From Mycolicibacterium cosmeticum (lineage in GTDB: Bacteria > Actinomycetota > Actinomycetes > Mycobacteriales > Mycobacteriaceae), in assembly GCA_016197365.1 (NCBI GenBank), contig JACPVS010000008.1:145237-209236 (forward strand): DNA of 64,000 nt. Reading direction: 5' to 3'. Made by a program: the position numbers and the translations under genes. The notes under the pieces are model-generated. The model was not told the DNA's origin. It searched no databases and was given only the letters and a program-made list of their open reading frames with translations. Position 1 is the first letter of the stretch. Every line of letters begins with the position of its first letter. Shown here one piece after another: positions 36,815 through 46,657 of this stretch.

Positions 36815-38020
36815 CTACAGTTCTTTGACTCCCCACGGTGACCCGTAGGCGGTCAGCAGGTCCAGGAAGGGCACCGGGTCGAACGCCTCGGGACCGAGCA
36901 CGCCGCTGCCCGACCACGTCCCATTCGCCAGAAGTTCCAATGCGACAACCGGATTGACCGCCGTCTGCCATACGACGCATTGGTGGCCGTACTCCGCCAT
37001 CGACCATTCGTTGTCCACCACGTGGTACAGGTAGGTCGACCGCGCTTCACCGTCGGTGCCGGTGCCGGTCACCCACAACCCGGCACACGTCTTGCCCGTC
37101 ATCCGAGGGCCGAGAGTGGCGGGGTTGGGTAGGCAGGCCGCGACGACATCGCGGGGGCTGACCAGCTGGCCGCCCACCGACACCTTCTCCGTGCGGTCGA
37201 GGCCCAGCTTGTGCAGCGCCTTGAGCACGTCGATGAACTCGGCGCCCAATCCGTATTTGAAGGTGGCCCGCCGACACTTCACCCAGCGCGGCATCAGCAG
37301 CACCTCTTCGTGCTCGACGTTGACACACTCGACCGGGCCGATACCGTCGGGAAAGTCGAAAACCTCTGGCTCGCTGAAGGGTTCGGTGGTGAACCAGCCC
37401 CGGTCGGCCTCCCAGATCACCGGGGGGTTCAGGCATTCCTCGATGGTGGTCCAGATGGAGAACGACGGCGCGAAGTCGTACCCCTCGACCGTCAGGTTGG
37501 AGCCGTCGCGGGTGCCGAGCTCATCGATCTCGGCGAACAGATGGTCGGCGGCATAGCGGGCGAACACATCGGACAGGCCCGGCTCCACGCCGATCCCGAC
37601 CAGTGCCAGCCGGCCCGCGGCCTGCCAGTCGGCCTCGGCGGCGAACTGCTCGTCGCCGAGTTTGATCCCCGGGAGTTCGTAGGGCTGGTCCGGATGACGC
37701 TGCGACAGGCTCATCGCCATGTCCAGATAGTCGGCGCCGCCGGCGATCGCGCCGTTGAAGATCGGCATGACGAACCGGGGATCGACGGCGTTCATCACAT
37801 GGGTGATGCCGTGCTCACGCACCAGTCCGGCGATCGCGTCGGCCGAACTCGCGTCGACGCGGGCCCCGCTGAACCTGTCATCACCGACGCCGTCGGCGAC
37901 CCGCAGCGCCTGCGCCTCGTCGTAGTCGCACACGACGATCGCGTCGAAGAAGTCCCGTCGCGCAGCAATCGAACAGAACGCCGAACCGACACCGCCGGCA
38001 CCCACCAGGAGAATCCGCAT
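36815..38020 (-). CDS. Saccharopine-dehydrogenase-family oxidoreductase
   Basis: A 401-residue protein. The N-terminal Rossmann motif RILLVGAGGVGSAF is followed by VVCDYDEAQA and HVMNAVDPRF, the pattern of saccharopine dehydrogenase C-type and carboxynorspermidine synthase-like enzymes. The ATG at 38020 was chosen over an upstream in-frame start because it opens directly into the beta strand. The substrate is probably an amino acid or imine; no lysine-pathway genes are adjacent. A conserved inverted repeat lies between its stop and the next gene. Confidence 0.85.
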   Translation of the reverse strand: MRILLVGAGGVGSAFCSIAARRDFFDAIVVCDYDEAQALRVADGVGDDRFSGARVDASSADAIAGLVREHGITHVMNAVDPRFVMPIFNGAIAGGADYLDMAMSLSQRHPDQPYELPGIKLGDEQFAAEADWQAAGRLALVGIGVEPGLSDVFARYAADHLFAEIDELGTRDGSNLTVEGYDFAPSFSIWTTIEECLNPPVIWEADRGWFTTEPFSEPEVFDFPDGIGPVECVNVEHEEVLLMPRWVKCRRATFKYGLGAEFIDVLKALHKLGLDRTEKVSVGGQLVSPRDVVAACLPNPATLGPRMTGKTCAGLWVTGTGTDGEARSTYLYHVVDNEWSMAEYGHQCVVWQTAVNPVVALELLANGTWSGSGVLGPEAFDPVPFLDLLTAYGSPWGVKEL

Positions 38021-38193
38021 GAAGGCCACCCTAGTGCGGATTCATCTTGATTTCGCAAGAGTTTGTACGGAATGCAGACTGGTACGCGGGATCGACGACG
38101 AAATACGTATCCAACCGGTGGAGGGGTTAACCCCCGGAAAAGTGGCGGGCCACCACCGCTGTGCCGGGCGACCGACGCGGCGAAGGTGAGTTC

Positions 38194-38424
38194 ATGCACA
38201 CCACTTCAATAGCCATCGCCATCGCCACCGGATTGATCTCAGCCGCCATCGCCGCGGCCTCCCCCGCGGCTGCCGCACCGTCAGGCCCGCCGTGCCGGCC
38301 CTCCGACACAGGTGCCACCGTCTGCCAGACCGCGGGTCACATCCGGGTCATCGCCACCCCGACGGTGAAAGCGCCACCGGCCCACCAATTCAACGGCTGG
38401 GTCGGGATGGTCCACCACCCCTAG
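38194..38424 (+). CDS. Small secreted protein, function unknown
   Basis: 76 residues with a signal peptide (AIATGLISAAIAAASPAAAAPSG, cleavage near residue 28) and a mature part of about 48 residues with two Cys (PPCRPSD and ATVCQT) that could form one disulfide. GAAGGTGAG lies 4-12 bases before the ATG. I do not recognise it. Its stop shares CTAG with the convergent P450 stop. Confidence 0.65.
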   Translation: MHTTSIAIAIATGLISAAIAAASPAAAAPSGPPCRPSDTGATVCQTAGHIRVIATPTVKAPPAHQFNGWVGMVHHP

Positions 38425-39644
38425 CCCAGTGGCAGTGACGCCAGTCCGCGCAGCGTGACGTTCGGCTTGTAGACCGGGCCCGCCGTCGGCCGAATGTACG
38501 GGAATCGGCGTGCCAGTTCGGTCAACGCGATGCGGGCCTCCACCCGGGCCAAGGGCGCGCCGAGACAGAAGTGCGGACCCTTGCTGAAAGTCAAGTGCCG
38601 CAACCCTTCCCGGTCGGGGTCGAAGTCATCCGGCCGATCGAAGGCCTCCGGGTCGCGGTTCGCCGCGGCGATCAGCAGCAGGATGCTGTCACCCACCGGA
38701 ACGGTGACCTCACCGATCTGCATCTCGGCTCCGGCGATCCGCATCACCAGCTGCACGGGCGGGTCGTAGCGCAGCGTCTCCTCGATGACCGCGCCCGCCC
38801 GGTCCGGGTCGGCCGCCAGCGCGGTCCACTGCGCCGGCTCCCGCATCATCGCCTGCACGGCATTGGCGATCAGGTTGACCGTCGTCTCGTGACCCGCGAC
38901 GAGCAGCAGATTGCAGGTCGCGACGATCTCGTCGGCGGTGAGCTGGTCGCCGTCCTCCTCCGCCGCGATGAGAGCGGAGATCATGTCCTCACGCGGGTCG
39001 GCGCGACGCTTCTCGACCAAGGCCCCGAGGTACTCACGCATCCATTCGCCGGCCTGCAGGCGTTCGTCGGCGGTCTCGGACGCTTGGCCCGTCAGCGTCA
39101 TGATCGGGTCGAGCCCCTGCGCCAGCAGCGCCGCGGCCCGGCTGAACTGCGGTTCGTCCTCTAGCGGGACTCCGAGCATCCGGCAGATCACCGCGACCGG
39201 CAGCGGATACGCCAGGTCGGGCACCACGTCCAGGCGCCCGGACTCGGCGACCTTGTCCAGCAGTTCGGCGACCAGTGATTCGATTTCGGGTTCCAGTGCG
39301 CGCACCGCCTTGGGCGAGAACGCCTGCTGCGCCAGCTTGCGCAACCGGGTGTGGTCGGGCGGATCGAGGAACAGGAACCCGGGCGTCGCCGCACGCTGCG
39401 GGCTGATGCCCTCGGCGATCTGGCGCTGGACCACCGACGACTTCATCCCGTCACTGCACGACGACGGGTGCCGCAACACCTCGTCGCAGTCCTCGAAGCC
39501 CGCGAACACCACCATGTTGGCGTCGGGCAGCACCATCGGGCCCAGCTCCCGGATCCGCGCGAACACCGGGTACGGGTCGGCGCGAATCGCCGGGTCGAGC
39601 ATCTGGACCAGCAGCATCTGAGCTTCGGCGGTGGTCGACGTCAT
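38421..39644 (-). CDS. Cytochrome P450
   Basis: A 407-residue soluble bacterial P450. The I-helix oxygen motif is VAGHETTVNLIANA, the K-helix ExxR is EETLRYDPPV and the haem motif is FSKGPHFCLGAPLA with proximal Cys360. The ATG at 39644 has AAGGG upstream; a much longer in-frame extension to 39923 reads as antisense tgt and is rejected. It starts 20 bp after the tgt stop on the same strand, so the two may be cotranscribed. Electron-transfer partners and substrate are not in the window. Confidence 0.95.
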   Translation of the reverse strand: MTSTTAEAQMLLVQMLDPAIRADPYPVFARIRELGPMVLPDANMVVFAGFEDCDEVLRHPSSCSDGMKSSVVQRQIAEGISPQRAATPGFLFLDPPDHTRLRKLAQQAFSPKAVRALEPEIESLVAELLDKVAESGRLDVVPDLAYPLPVAVICRMLGVPLEDEPQFSRAAALLAQGLDPIMTLTGQASETADERLQAGEWMREYLGALVEKRRADPREDMISALIAAEEDGDQLTADEIVATCNLLLVAGHETTVNLIANAVQAMMREPAQWTALAADPDRAGAVIEETLRYDPPVQLVMRIAGAEMQIGEVTVPVGDSILLLIAAANRDPEAFDRPDDFDPDREGLRHLTFSKGPHFCLGAPLARVEARIALTELARRFPYIRPTAGPVYKPNVTLRGLASLPLG

Positions 39645-39663
39645 GCCCTTATTGTGCACGCGT

Positions 39664-40914
<1,251 letters not shown>

Positions 40915-40964
40915 TCAACCGCGAAGTCCCCGTGCTCAGGCGCTCTCGGTCGTAGATTCACCAC

Positions 40965-41414
40965 ATGATGATGAGATCGCTGGCCGGCATCGCGGCACTG
41001 GCGGCCGTCGCGGCCACATCCGCCGCGTGCTCGTCGTCCCCGCAAGCCCCCGCACCGCCTCCGGGGGCGCTGACCCCCGGGACCGCCGAGATCACCATCG
41101 ACGGTCGCGATGCAGGCACCACCCATGCGGTGAGCTGCTCGCCGGCCGGCTACCTCACCACCATCACCACCGGTGACGACGCCTCGGGAATCAGCGCCAT
41201 GGTGTCCAACCGCGACGAGCTCACCGCGGAATCGATCAGCTTCCGCAATGTGGGGGGCTTCACCGGCAGTTACAACGCCGGACTGGACAAACCGAGCGCG
41301 ACGGTCAGCATGACCGGACGGACCTACGACATCTCCGGAACGGCGCAGGGCTTCCGCACGGACAACGCCAGCTTCAACGCGCAGAGCCGATTCACCGTGA
41401 AGGTGGCGTGCTGA
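40965..41414 (+). CDS. LpqH-family lipoprotein (first of two)
   Basis: A 149-residue secreted lipoprotein. The lipobox is TSAAC (Cys22), followed by a Pro/Ala linker and an LpqH-like beta domain: TAEITIDGRDAGTTHAVSC, TTGDDASGISAMVS and YDISGTAQGFRT ... FTVKVAC. Cys58 and the terminal Cys match the disulfide positions of the 19-kDa antigen family. Three ATGs in a row (40965, 40968, 40971) could start it. It lies divergent from tgt and about 140 bp before the true LpqH gene, as a paralogous pair. Confidence 0.9.
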   Translation: MMMRSLAGIAALAAVAATSAACSSSPQAPAPPPGALTPGTAEITIDGRDAGTTHAVSCSPAGYLTTITTGDDASGISAMVSNRDELTAESISFRNVGGFTGSYNAGLDKPSATVSMTGRTYDISGTAQGFRTDNASFNAQSRFTVKVAC

Positions 41415-41424
41415 ACTGCGGTTT

Positions 41425-41436
41425 ACCTGCAGGTAG
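41425..41436. promoter_or_regulatory. 12-bp perfect palindrome TACCTGCAGGTA between the two LpqH genes
   Basis: TACCTGCAGGTA is perfectly self-complementary and begins 11 bp after the first lipoprotein stop. It could be an operator for lpqH, about 115 bp upstream of its start, or part of a processing or termination site. No adjacent regulator. Confidence 0.35.
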
Positions 41437-41552
41437 CTCACAGTCAAGTATTTCGCGCATAACGGTATCTATGAGTCCGCTGAGCACCATACTGCTCTGG
41501 GATCATCGGGGCGATCTTGAAATGGGATCGCACGACAACAAGGAGATCAGTG

Positions 41553-42056
41553 GTGAAGCGTGAATTCGTGATCGCCCTGGGCGGTGCGGCGATTGTCGTC
41601 GCGGGACTGTCCGGCTGTTCGTCAGATGACAAGAAATCCTCCGGCGCCGGCTCGGAGAAAGCGACCTCCTCGGCCTCCGGAACGGCGACGGCCTCGCCCA
41701 CGGCGGCTTCGGGCACCGGTGGCACCAAGGTCACCATCGACGGTAACGATCAGGCCGTGAACGGCCAGGTCGTGTGTGCCTCCATGGGTGGCAATACGAA
41801 CATCGCCATCGGCGAAGGCGCCACCGGCATCGCCGCTGTCGTCGGCGATGGCGACTCCCCGACCGTCACCTCGGTGGGCCTGGGCAACGTCAACGGCGTC
41901 ACGCTCGCCTACGCTGCGGGCGCCGGCGGTGAGGCCAAGGCCGAGAAGGACGGCAAGACCTACAAGATCAGCGGCACCGCCACCGGCATCGACATGGCCA
42001 ACCCCATGACCCCGGTGAACAAGCCGTTCACCATCGAGGTCACCTGCCCCAACTGA
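41553..42056 (+). CDS. lpqH: 19-kDa lipoprotein antigen LpqH
   Basis: A 167-residue lipoprotein with lipobox LSGC and mature N-terminus [10 protein letters not shown] Ser/Thr/Ala-rich stretch, glycosylated in M. tuberculosis, follows. The beta domain shows [35 protein letters not shown] and [25 protein letters not shown], almost the Rv3763 sequence. GTG at 41553 has AAGGAG 7 bases upstream, and the upstream in-frame codons are non-coding. It is a surface TLR2-ligand lipoprotein in pathogens; in this organism its role is unknown. A bidirectional hairpin follows. Confidence 0.95.
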   Translation: MKREFVIALGGAAIVVAGLSGCSSDDKKSSGAGSEKATSSASGTATASPTAASGTGGTKVTIDGNDQAVNGQVVCASMGGNTNIAIGEGATGIAAVVGDGDSPTVTSVGLGNVNGVTLAYAAGAGGEAKAEKDGKTYKISGTATGIDMANPMTPVNKPFTIEVTCPN

Positions 42057-42065
42057 CGGGCAAAC

Positions 42066-42112
42066 GACGACACGACGGCGGCGTCCCCCAGCGGGGCGCC
42101 GCCGTTGTCGTC
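42066..42112. terminator. Bidirectional hairpin terminator between lpqH and the DUF732 gene
   Basis: Left arm GACGACACGACGGCGGCG plus TCCCC and right arm GGGGCGCCGCCGTTGTCGTC pair along about 20 bases with a few mismatches and a short loop. It lies 10 bp after the lpqH stop and 6 bp before the convergent DUF732 stop. There is no T-run, which is common in mycobacteria. Confidence 0.7.
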
Positions 42113-42117
42113 TGCGC

Positions 42118-42474
42118 TCAGGCCGGAGCCGGGACGGTGTAGCCGGCAGCGGATTGGCGCAACTGCCAGATCTGCGCCGGGCACAACTCGTTGACGGCCT
42201 GATTGATCAGATAGGCGCCCTGGTAGTTGTCGGAGCTGTTGAACTCGGACATCACCTGCTGGACCAACTGGGCGTAGGACATCCGCCCGGCAACCCGGTC
42301 GCAGACGGTGTGCCCGTAGGCGATGGCGGCGTCGGGGCCGGCGAAGTTGTAGCCCGGCCGCACGGTGACGTTCACCAGATACGCGACGACGTCCGCATGC
42401 GCCGCGGGCGCGGCCACGCCCGCCAATCCCGCACCGAGCGCGCCCGCGACGATCAATCCCCGCAATGCCTTCAT
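42118..42474 (-). CDS. Secreted DUF732-family protein
   Basis: 118 residues with a signal peptide (KALRGLIVAGALGAGLAGVAAPAAHAD, cleavage near residue 27). The mature helical domain has Cys in HTVCDRVAG and NELCPAQIW and the motif YAQLVQQV, typical of mycobacterial DUF732 proteins. Function unknown; such proteins are exported. The ATG at 42474 gives MKALRGL; an in-frame start at 42483 is also possible. Convergent with lpqH. Confidence 0.85.
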   Translation of the reverse strand: MKALRGLIVAGALGAGLAGVAAPAAHADVVAYLVNVTVRPGYNFAGPDAAIAYGHTVCDRVAGRMSYAQLVQQVMSEFNSSDNYQGAYLINQAVNELCPAQIWQLRQSAAGYTVPAPA

Positions 42475-42533
42475 AGCGGTCAACCCTAAACCCGTGACGA
42501 CGTGCGACGCTCCGGTTCGTGAGGGAAAGGCGG

Positions 42534-42677
42534 TCAGGGACGCGGGGACACCGGCGCGGGGGCCGGGTGGCGCCGCTGATGACGGCGCAGCCGGGCGAGC
42601 AACACCCGCCGGTGCACCTCGAAAGACAACGACATCGGGTCACGCCATAGCGGCGGCCTCTTCACGCTGTTCGCCAT
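42534..42677 (-). CDS. Short basic protein, hypothetical
   Basis: A 47-residue open frame starting ATG at 42677, rich in Arg/Pro/His (VHRRVLLARLRRHQRRHP). The strand and composition look protein-like but I cannot recognise a family and the ribosome site is weak. Either a small conserved mycobacterial protein or chance. Confidence 0.35.
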   Translation of the reverse strand: MANSVKRPPLWRDPMSLSFEVHRRVLLARLRRHQRRHPAPAPVSPRP

Positions 42678-43016
42678 AATGCGTCCACTGTCGCACACCG
42701 GAGGCCACCAATCCGGTTGGCACACGCCGTCTTTGACAAATCTCACTCGCGAAGCAAACACCGGGTGAACACGCCCCGACAGCGTCCTCACCACCGGATG
42801 ACGGAACGGTTCCTGGCCGGCGAAAGAGACCACATTCGCTCTCGCGGCAATCTCATTTTCGCGGTGACACCGCGCAGTTTCGTCCGGCTCAGCGCGCGAT
42901 GGCAGTGCGCCGACGGGGAATTGACAGATCGACCAATTCATTCGCCGGAAACAGCCCGCACAGCCACTGACCCCTGTCAGTATGCGGGGCAGGTGTGCTT
43001 CCAGAAGGGGTCATTC
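42678..43016. other. 339-bp upstream region of the secreted hydrolase
   Basis: The same frame as the hydrolase is open through here but lacks a signal peptide context and ribosome sites, so I treat it as the promoter/leader region. I see A/T-richer bases around 42740-42760 and 42930-42945, and no clear hairpin or palindrome. Confidence 0.4.
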
Positions 43017-44603
43017 GTGCAGCGTTTTTCAGTGTGGGTGAGTACGGGTCTGTTGACCGCGGGAGTGTCGGCCGGCGTGCTGACCGGCGCGGGAGTCGCA
43101 GCGGCCGAGACCGGTTCGGCGCCGTCCTCGGAAGCAGGTACGTCGGGTGCCTCTGAGCCCGGTGCCGCCAAGACCGAGTCACCCACCGACCCGAAGACCA
43201 CCGAGTCCGGTGGCACGACCGAGAAACCGACCACCGCGGAGACCGCAGGGACCACCACTGGGACCAGCGCTCCGTCGCAGCCCGAGCCCCCGAAGAAGAA
43301 AAAGAAGAAGGCCGCCGCCAGTTCGACGGCGCAGTCCGCCGTCGAGCACAAGGCATCCACGTCCACCGCGGCCACCGAGACGGCCGCGACCACCAAGCCG
43401 GCCACTGCGACGTCCCAACCGGCGAAAACCGTGACGATCCCTACGACCCCATCGGTCGCGAACGCCACGACCGCGCTGCGTCTGGCCCAGGAGCCCGTCA
43501 CCGCCGCGACCGCACCCACCGCCGTCAACCCGGTCAAGGTGATCGCCAGGGCCGTCACCGGGTTGGTCAACAACATCGGGTCCGCCATCATCAACGCGGT
43601 TCAAGCGCTGGAGCAGTTCGTCACCGGGCCGCCAGTGCTGCCGGCCGGCAGCACTGTCACTGTCCGCACCTCAACGATCCTGTTGGCGAACGGGCAACGG
43701 GTGAAGGCCAATTGGTACTACCCGGACGGCGATCAGCCGCCTGAGCAGATGATCCTGCTGCAGCACGGATTCCTGGCGCTGGGGCCGATGTACAGCTTCA
43801 CCGCCGCCAACCTCGCCGAACGCACGAACAGCGTCGTCGTCACGCCGAGTCTCCCGTCCAACTTCCTGGCCGGGGACGACCACTGGCTGGGTGGGACGGG
43901 AATGTCGGAGGAGATCGCGAACCTGTTCACCGGCAACCGGGACGCACTCACCCAGAGCGCGATCGCCGCCGGGTACGCCACCCGGTATGGCACGGCCGTC
44001 CTGCCCGAGAAGTTCGCCCTCGCGGGCCACTCGCTGGGCGGCAGCCTGGTCTCCGGTGCCGCCGGTTTCCTGGCGACCAACGGTGCCGCCGACAATCTGG
44101 TCGGTGTCATCCTGCTGGACGCCGTACCGAGCGAGGGAACGCTCGAGGCCGCCCTGCTCAAGTTGAATACCTATGCCGATTCACCTGGCGGGCACTACAT
44201 CCCGGTCCGCGAGATCGGCGCGCCGAAGAACGCCTGGAACTCCACCAGCACCGTCAACCAGGCCTTGTCCACGGCTCGGCCGGACCGATTCAACGGCGTG
44301 ATCCTGTCCGGCGGCGTGCACATGGATTCGATGCAGGGTGGCAACCCCGTGATCCAGTTCTTCGCCTTCCTGTTCGCGGGGTTCCCGCAGGCGCAGAATC
44401 CGCCGGCAGTCCAGAATCTGGCGGTCCGCTGGCTCAACGCCTGGTTCGACCCCACGAACTACACCGATGACAGCGATGCCCTGGTGCACGGCAGCATCAT
44501 CGATATCGACACCCCGAAGGGCACCGCGCACGGCCGGGTCATCGGGACGGCCCCTGCGCCGGTGAGCACTGCCACCAGATCGACGGTCAGCGCGGCCGTA
44601 TAA
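43017..44603 (+). CDS. Secreted alpha/beta hydrolase with long low-complexity N-terminal tail
   Basis: 528 residues. A signal peptide ends near AGVAAAET (about residue 29). A Ser/Thr/Pro/Glu tail with a KKKKKK run reaches to about residue 165. The hydrolase domain has nucleophile Ser339 in AGHSLGGSLV, oxyanion region LLQHGFLALGPMY and probable catalytic His in SGGVHMDSMQGG. The GTG at 43017 with AAGGGG upstream starts at the signal peptide. Hydrolases of this form in mycobacteria include cutinase-like esterases and PE-lipase-type proteins; the substrate is unknown. The hydrophobic, Pro-rich tail may cross or bind the cell wall. Confidence 0.85.
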   Translation: MQRFSVWVSTGLLTAGVSAGVLTGAGVAAAETGSAPSSEAGTSGASEPGAAKTESPTDPKTTESGGTTEKPTTAETAGTTTGTSAPSQPEPPKKKKKKAAASSTAQSAVEHKASTSTAATETAATTKPATATSQPAKTVTIPTTPSVANATTALRLAQEPVTAATAPTAVNPVKVIARAVTGLVNNIGSAIINAVQALEQFVTGPPVLPAGSTVTVRTSTILLANGQRVKANWYYPDGDQPPEQMILLQHGFLALGPMYSFTAANLAERTNSVVVTPSLPSNFLAGDDHWLGGTGMSEEIANLFTGNRDALTQSAIAAGYATRYGTAVLPEKFALAGHSLGGSLVSGAAGFLATNGAADNLVGVILLDAVPSEGTLEAALLKLNTYADSPGGHYIPVREIGAPKNAWNSTSTVNQALSTARPDRFNGVILSGGVHMDSMQGGNPVIQFFAFLFAGFPQAQNPPAVQNLAVRWLNAWFDPTNYTDDSDALVHGSIIDIDTPKGTAHGRVIGTAPAPVSTATRSTVSAAV

Positions 44604-44677
44604 CGCCGATCCGCCGTCGGGCAAGAACGGGCCCGGCCGATCGGGCAATGGCTCCGAGCGTCGCTCTTACGAAAGGT

Positions 44678-45268
44678 TCAGCGCGCGCCGGACGGATCCA
44701 CTGCCGCGGGGATCGCGTTGTCCACGAGGACGGTTGCGATGGCGGCTGCGGTGGCGAAGGTGTCGGCGTCGAGGACTCGGTTGCGGGCTGACGCGCCGTC
44801 CAGCAGCAGCGCCAGTTGTTCGCCGAGCTGTTCGGGGTTGGTGGCGCCGGCCTCGCGGGCGGTGTCGGTGAGCCGTGCGGCGAAGGCGGTCTTGTAATCG
44901 CGGGCCTTCAGACGTGCCGGGTGGACCGGGTCGTGGAGTTCGACGGCCGCGGCGATGAACGGGCACAGGGGCGCGTGGATGTCGAAGGCAGCGAGAAGTC
45001 GCTCGCGCGGTGTGAGGTCGGTGCGGTCGAACACCTCGGGTAGGACGTCGGGGTCGAATCGGCGGAGGTGCTCGGTGATGAGTTCGTCTTTACTCGAGAA
45101 GTGTTGGTAAAAAGTACGTTTGGACACCTGCGCGACCGAGCAGAGCTGATCCAGCCCCGTGCTGTTGATGCCCTGGTCGCGGAACAGTTGCCGCGACGCA
45201 CCGAGGATGCGCTCACGTGCGCCCCTGCCGCGGCGCAGGCCTCGCGGCCCCTTTTCCAACTCCGTCAT
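44678..45268 (-). CDS. TetR-family transcriptional regulator (SDR/LLM cassette)
   Basis: A 196-residue regulator. The HTH covers residues 18-60 (RERILGASRQLFRDQGINSTGLDQLCSVAQVSKRTFYQHFSSKDEL). The ATG at 45268 has GGGAG 8 bases upstream; an in-frame start at 45316 lies in the divergent promoter. It is divergent from the SDR gene with 120 bp between, containing TACGA-ATCGGTGT repeats (45291-45308 and 45343-45362) as likely operators. Confidence 0.9.
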   Translation of the reverse strand: MTELEKGPRGLRRGRGARERILGASRQLFRDQGINSTGLDQLCSVAQVSKRTFYQHFSSKDELITEHLRRFDPDVLPEVFDRTDLTPRERLLAAFDIHAPLCPFIAAAVELHDPVHPARLKARDYKTAFAARLTDTAREAGATNPEQLGEQLALLLDGASARNRVLDADTFATAAAIATVLVDNAIPAAVDPSGAR

Positions 45269-45341
45269 GCTCCCAGGATAGCCCGTTCGGTACGAATCGG
45301 TGTGCATAGCTTGCATCCGGTCAGATCGTCCGTTACGTTAA

Positions 45342-45359
45342 GTACGACGATCGGTGTAC
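45342..45359. promoter_or_regulatory. Imperfect palindrome and direct repeat between TetR and SDR genes
   Basis: GTACGACGATCGGTGTAC is symmetric at 14 of 18 positions around CGATCG. A direct copy of its body, TACGA-ATCGGTGTGCATA, occurs 52 bp to the left (45291-45308). Together these are candidate sites for the divergent TetR regulator. Confidence 0.5.
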
Positions 45360-45388
45360 ATAAATCGCTATCAAGAGATGGGGAAATC

Positions 45389-46123
45389 ATGGGAAAGCTC
45401 GATGGCAAGGTCGCAGTGATCACCGGCGCGACGAGCGGGATGGCGCTCGCCGGCGCCAAGTTGTTCGTCGACGAGGGCGCTCACGTCTTCATCACCGGCC
45501 GGCGCAAGGAGGCCGTGGACGACGCCGCCGACCAGATCGGGCGGAATGTCACTGGTGTACAGGGTGATTCGTCCGACCTCGACGACTTGGACCGCTTGTT
45601 CGACACGGTCAAGCACGAGAAGGGTGCCATCGACGTGTTGTGGGCCAGCGCCGGAGTCGGCAAGCAGGCCACACTCGGCGAGATCACCGAGGAGGACTTC
45701 CACGACGCCTTTTGGCTCAACGCGCGCGGCACGTTGTTCACGGTCCAGAAGGCGCTCCCGCTGTTCAACGACGGCGGATCGATCTTCATGACCGGATCGA
45801 ACGCTTCGCTGCGGGGCTACCCGAACTGGAGTGTGTACGCCGGAAGCAAAGCCGTGTTGCCTGCCTATGCACGGGTATGGGTGTCGGAGTTGCGGGACAG
45901 GAAGATTCGGGTGAATGTCCTGACCCCGGGCCAGGTCGCCTCACCGATGTTGGAAGCGGTGATGGACGAGGAGATGAAGGCCCAGTTCGAATCCGTGATT
46001 CCGCGGCGTGAAATGGGCGGCCCCGAGGAGATCGCGTCGGCCGCGCTGTTCCTCGCCTCCGACGACTCGAGCTACGTCAACGGTCAGGAGTTGGTGGTCG
46101 ACGGCGGCACCACCGTGATCTGA
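45389..46123 (+). CDS. Short-chain dehydrogenase/reductase (classical SDR)
   Basis: A 244-residue classical SDR. The cofactor motif is TGATSGMALA, with GRR favouring NADP. Motif II is LWASAGVG (usually NNAG), and the catalytic Ser-Tyr-Lys is TGSNAS ... YAGSKA. It has the terminal YVNGQELVVDGG motif. It is the first gene of a same-strand cassette with the SnoaL-like gene. The substrate is unknown. Confidence 0.92.
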   Translation: MGKLDGKVAVITGATSGMALAGAKLFVDEGAHVFITGRRKEAVDDAADQIGRNVTGVQGDSSDLDDLDRLFDTVKHEKGAIDVLWASAGVGKQATLGEITEEDFHDAFWLNARGTLFTVQKALPLFNDGGSIFMTGSNASLRGYPNWSVYAGSKAVLPAYARVWVSELRDRKIRVNVLTPGQVASPMLEAVMDEEMKAQFESVIPRREMGGPEEIASAALFLASDDSSYVNGQELVVDGGTTVI

Positions 46124-46189
46124 GCGGTTGGCGCATCAGCCGAATTCAGTTCTCACCAAACGAGCAGCAAGCACCCGAAGGAAACAGCC

Positions 46190-46657
46190 ATGACGACAGC
46201 AGCCCCGCACCGCGACACCCTGGACGCCTTCATCGACGGCATGCACGGCGGTGCACACGACAGCGCCCTGTCCGCCATCCTCGCCGAAAACGTGGTGCTG
46301 TACGGCCCACTCGGCGATGAGCCGGTCGTCGGCCGCAACGCCGTCCTGAAGGCGATGCAGGCGGTCGGCGCCGTGGCGTCCGATCTCACCTACGACGAAG
46401 TCCTCAGCGGCCCGACGCACCACGCCACCCACTTTCGCCTCCAGATCGAAGACACCGTGGTCGACGGGATCGACTACATCCTGCTCGACACCGACGGAAA
46501 GATCGCCGAAGTGGTCATCTGGTGGCGCCCCCTGCCCGCAGGGGTCCAGATGCAACGGCACCTTGCAGGCCTTCTCGGCATGCAGCCGTGGGAATTGCGC
46601 ACCGATACGCAGCCTCCGGGCACCCATCAGACGACAAGCGAAGAGAGCAGATCATGA
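46190..46657 (+). CDS. SnoaL/NTF2-like fold protein
   Basis: A 155-residue cone-fold protein. ILAENVVLYGPLGDEPVVGRNAVLKAM and DYILLDTDGKIAEVVIWWRP match the SnoaL-2/NTF2-like pattern. It could be a cyclase or isomerase, or only a binding protein. It follows the SDR by 66 bp and overlaps the next gene by 4 bp. Start ATG with GAAGGAAA 6 bases upstream. Confidence 0.8.
   Translation: MTTAAPHRDTLDAFIDGMHGGAHDSALSAILAENVVLYGPLGDEPVVGRNAVLKAMQAVGAVASDLTYDEVLSGPTHHATHFRLQIEDTVVDGIDYILLDTDGKIAEVVIWWRPLPAGVQMQRHLAGLLGMQPWELRTDTQPPGTHQTTSEESRS

Noticed and set aside
42717..43016. A 100-residue N-terminal extension of the secreted hydrolase
   Set aside because: It would place the signal peptide internally; the GTG at 43017 has a good ribosome site and starts the leader.
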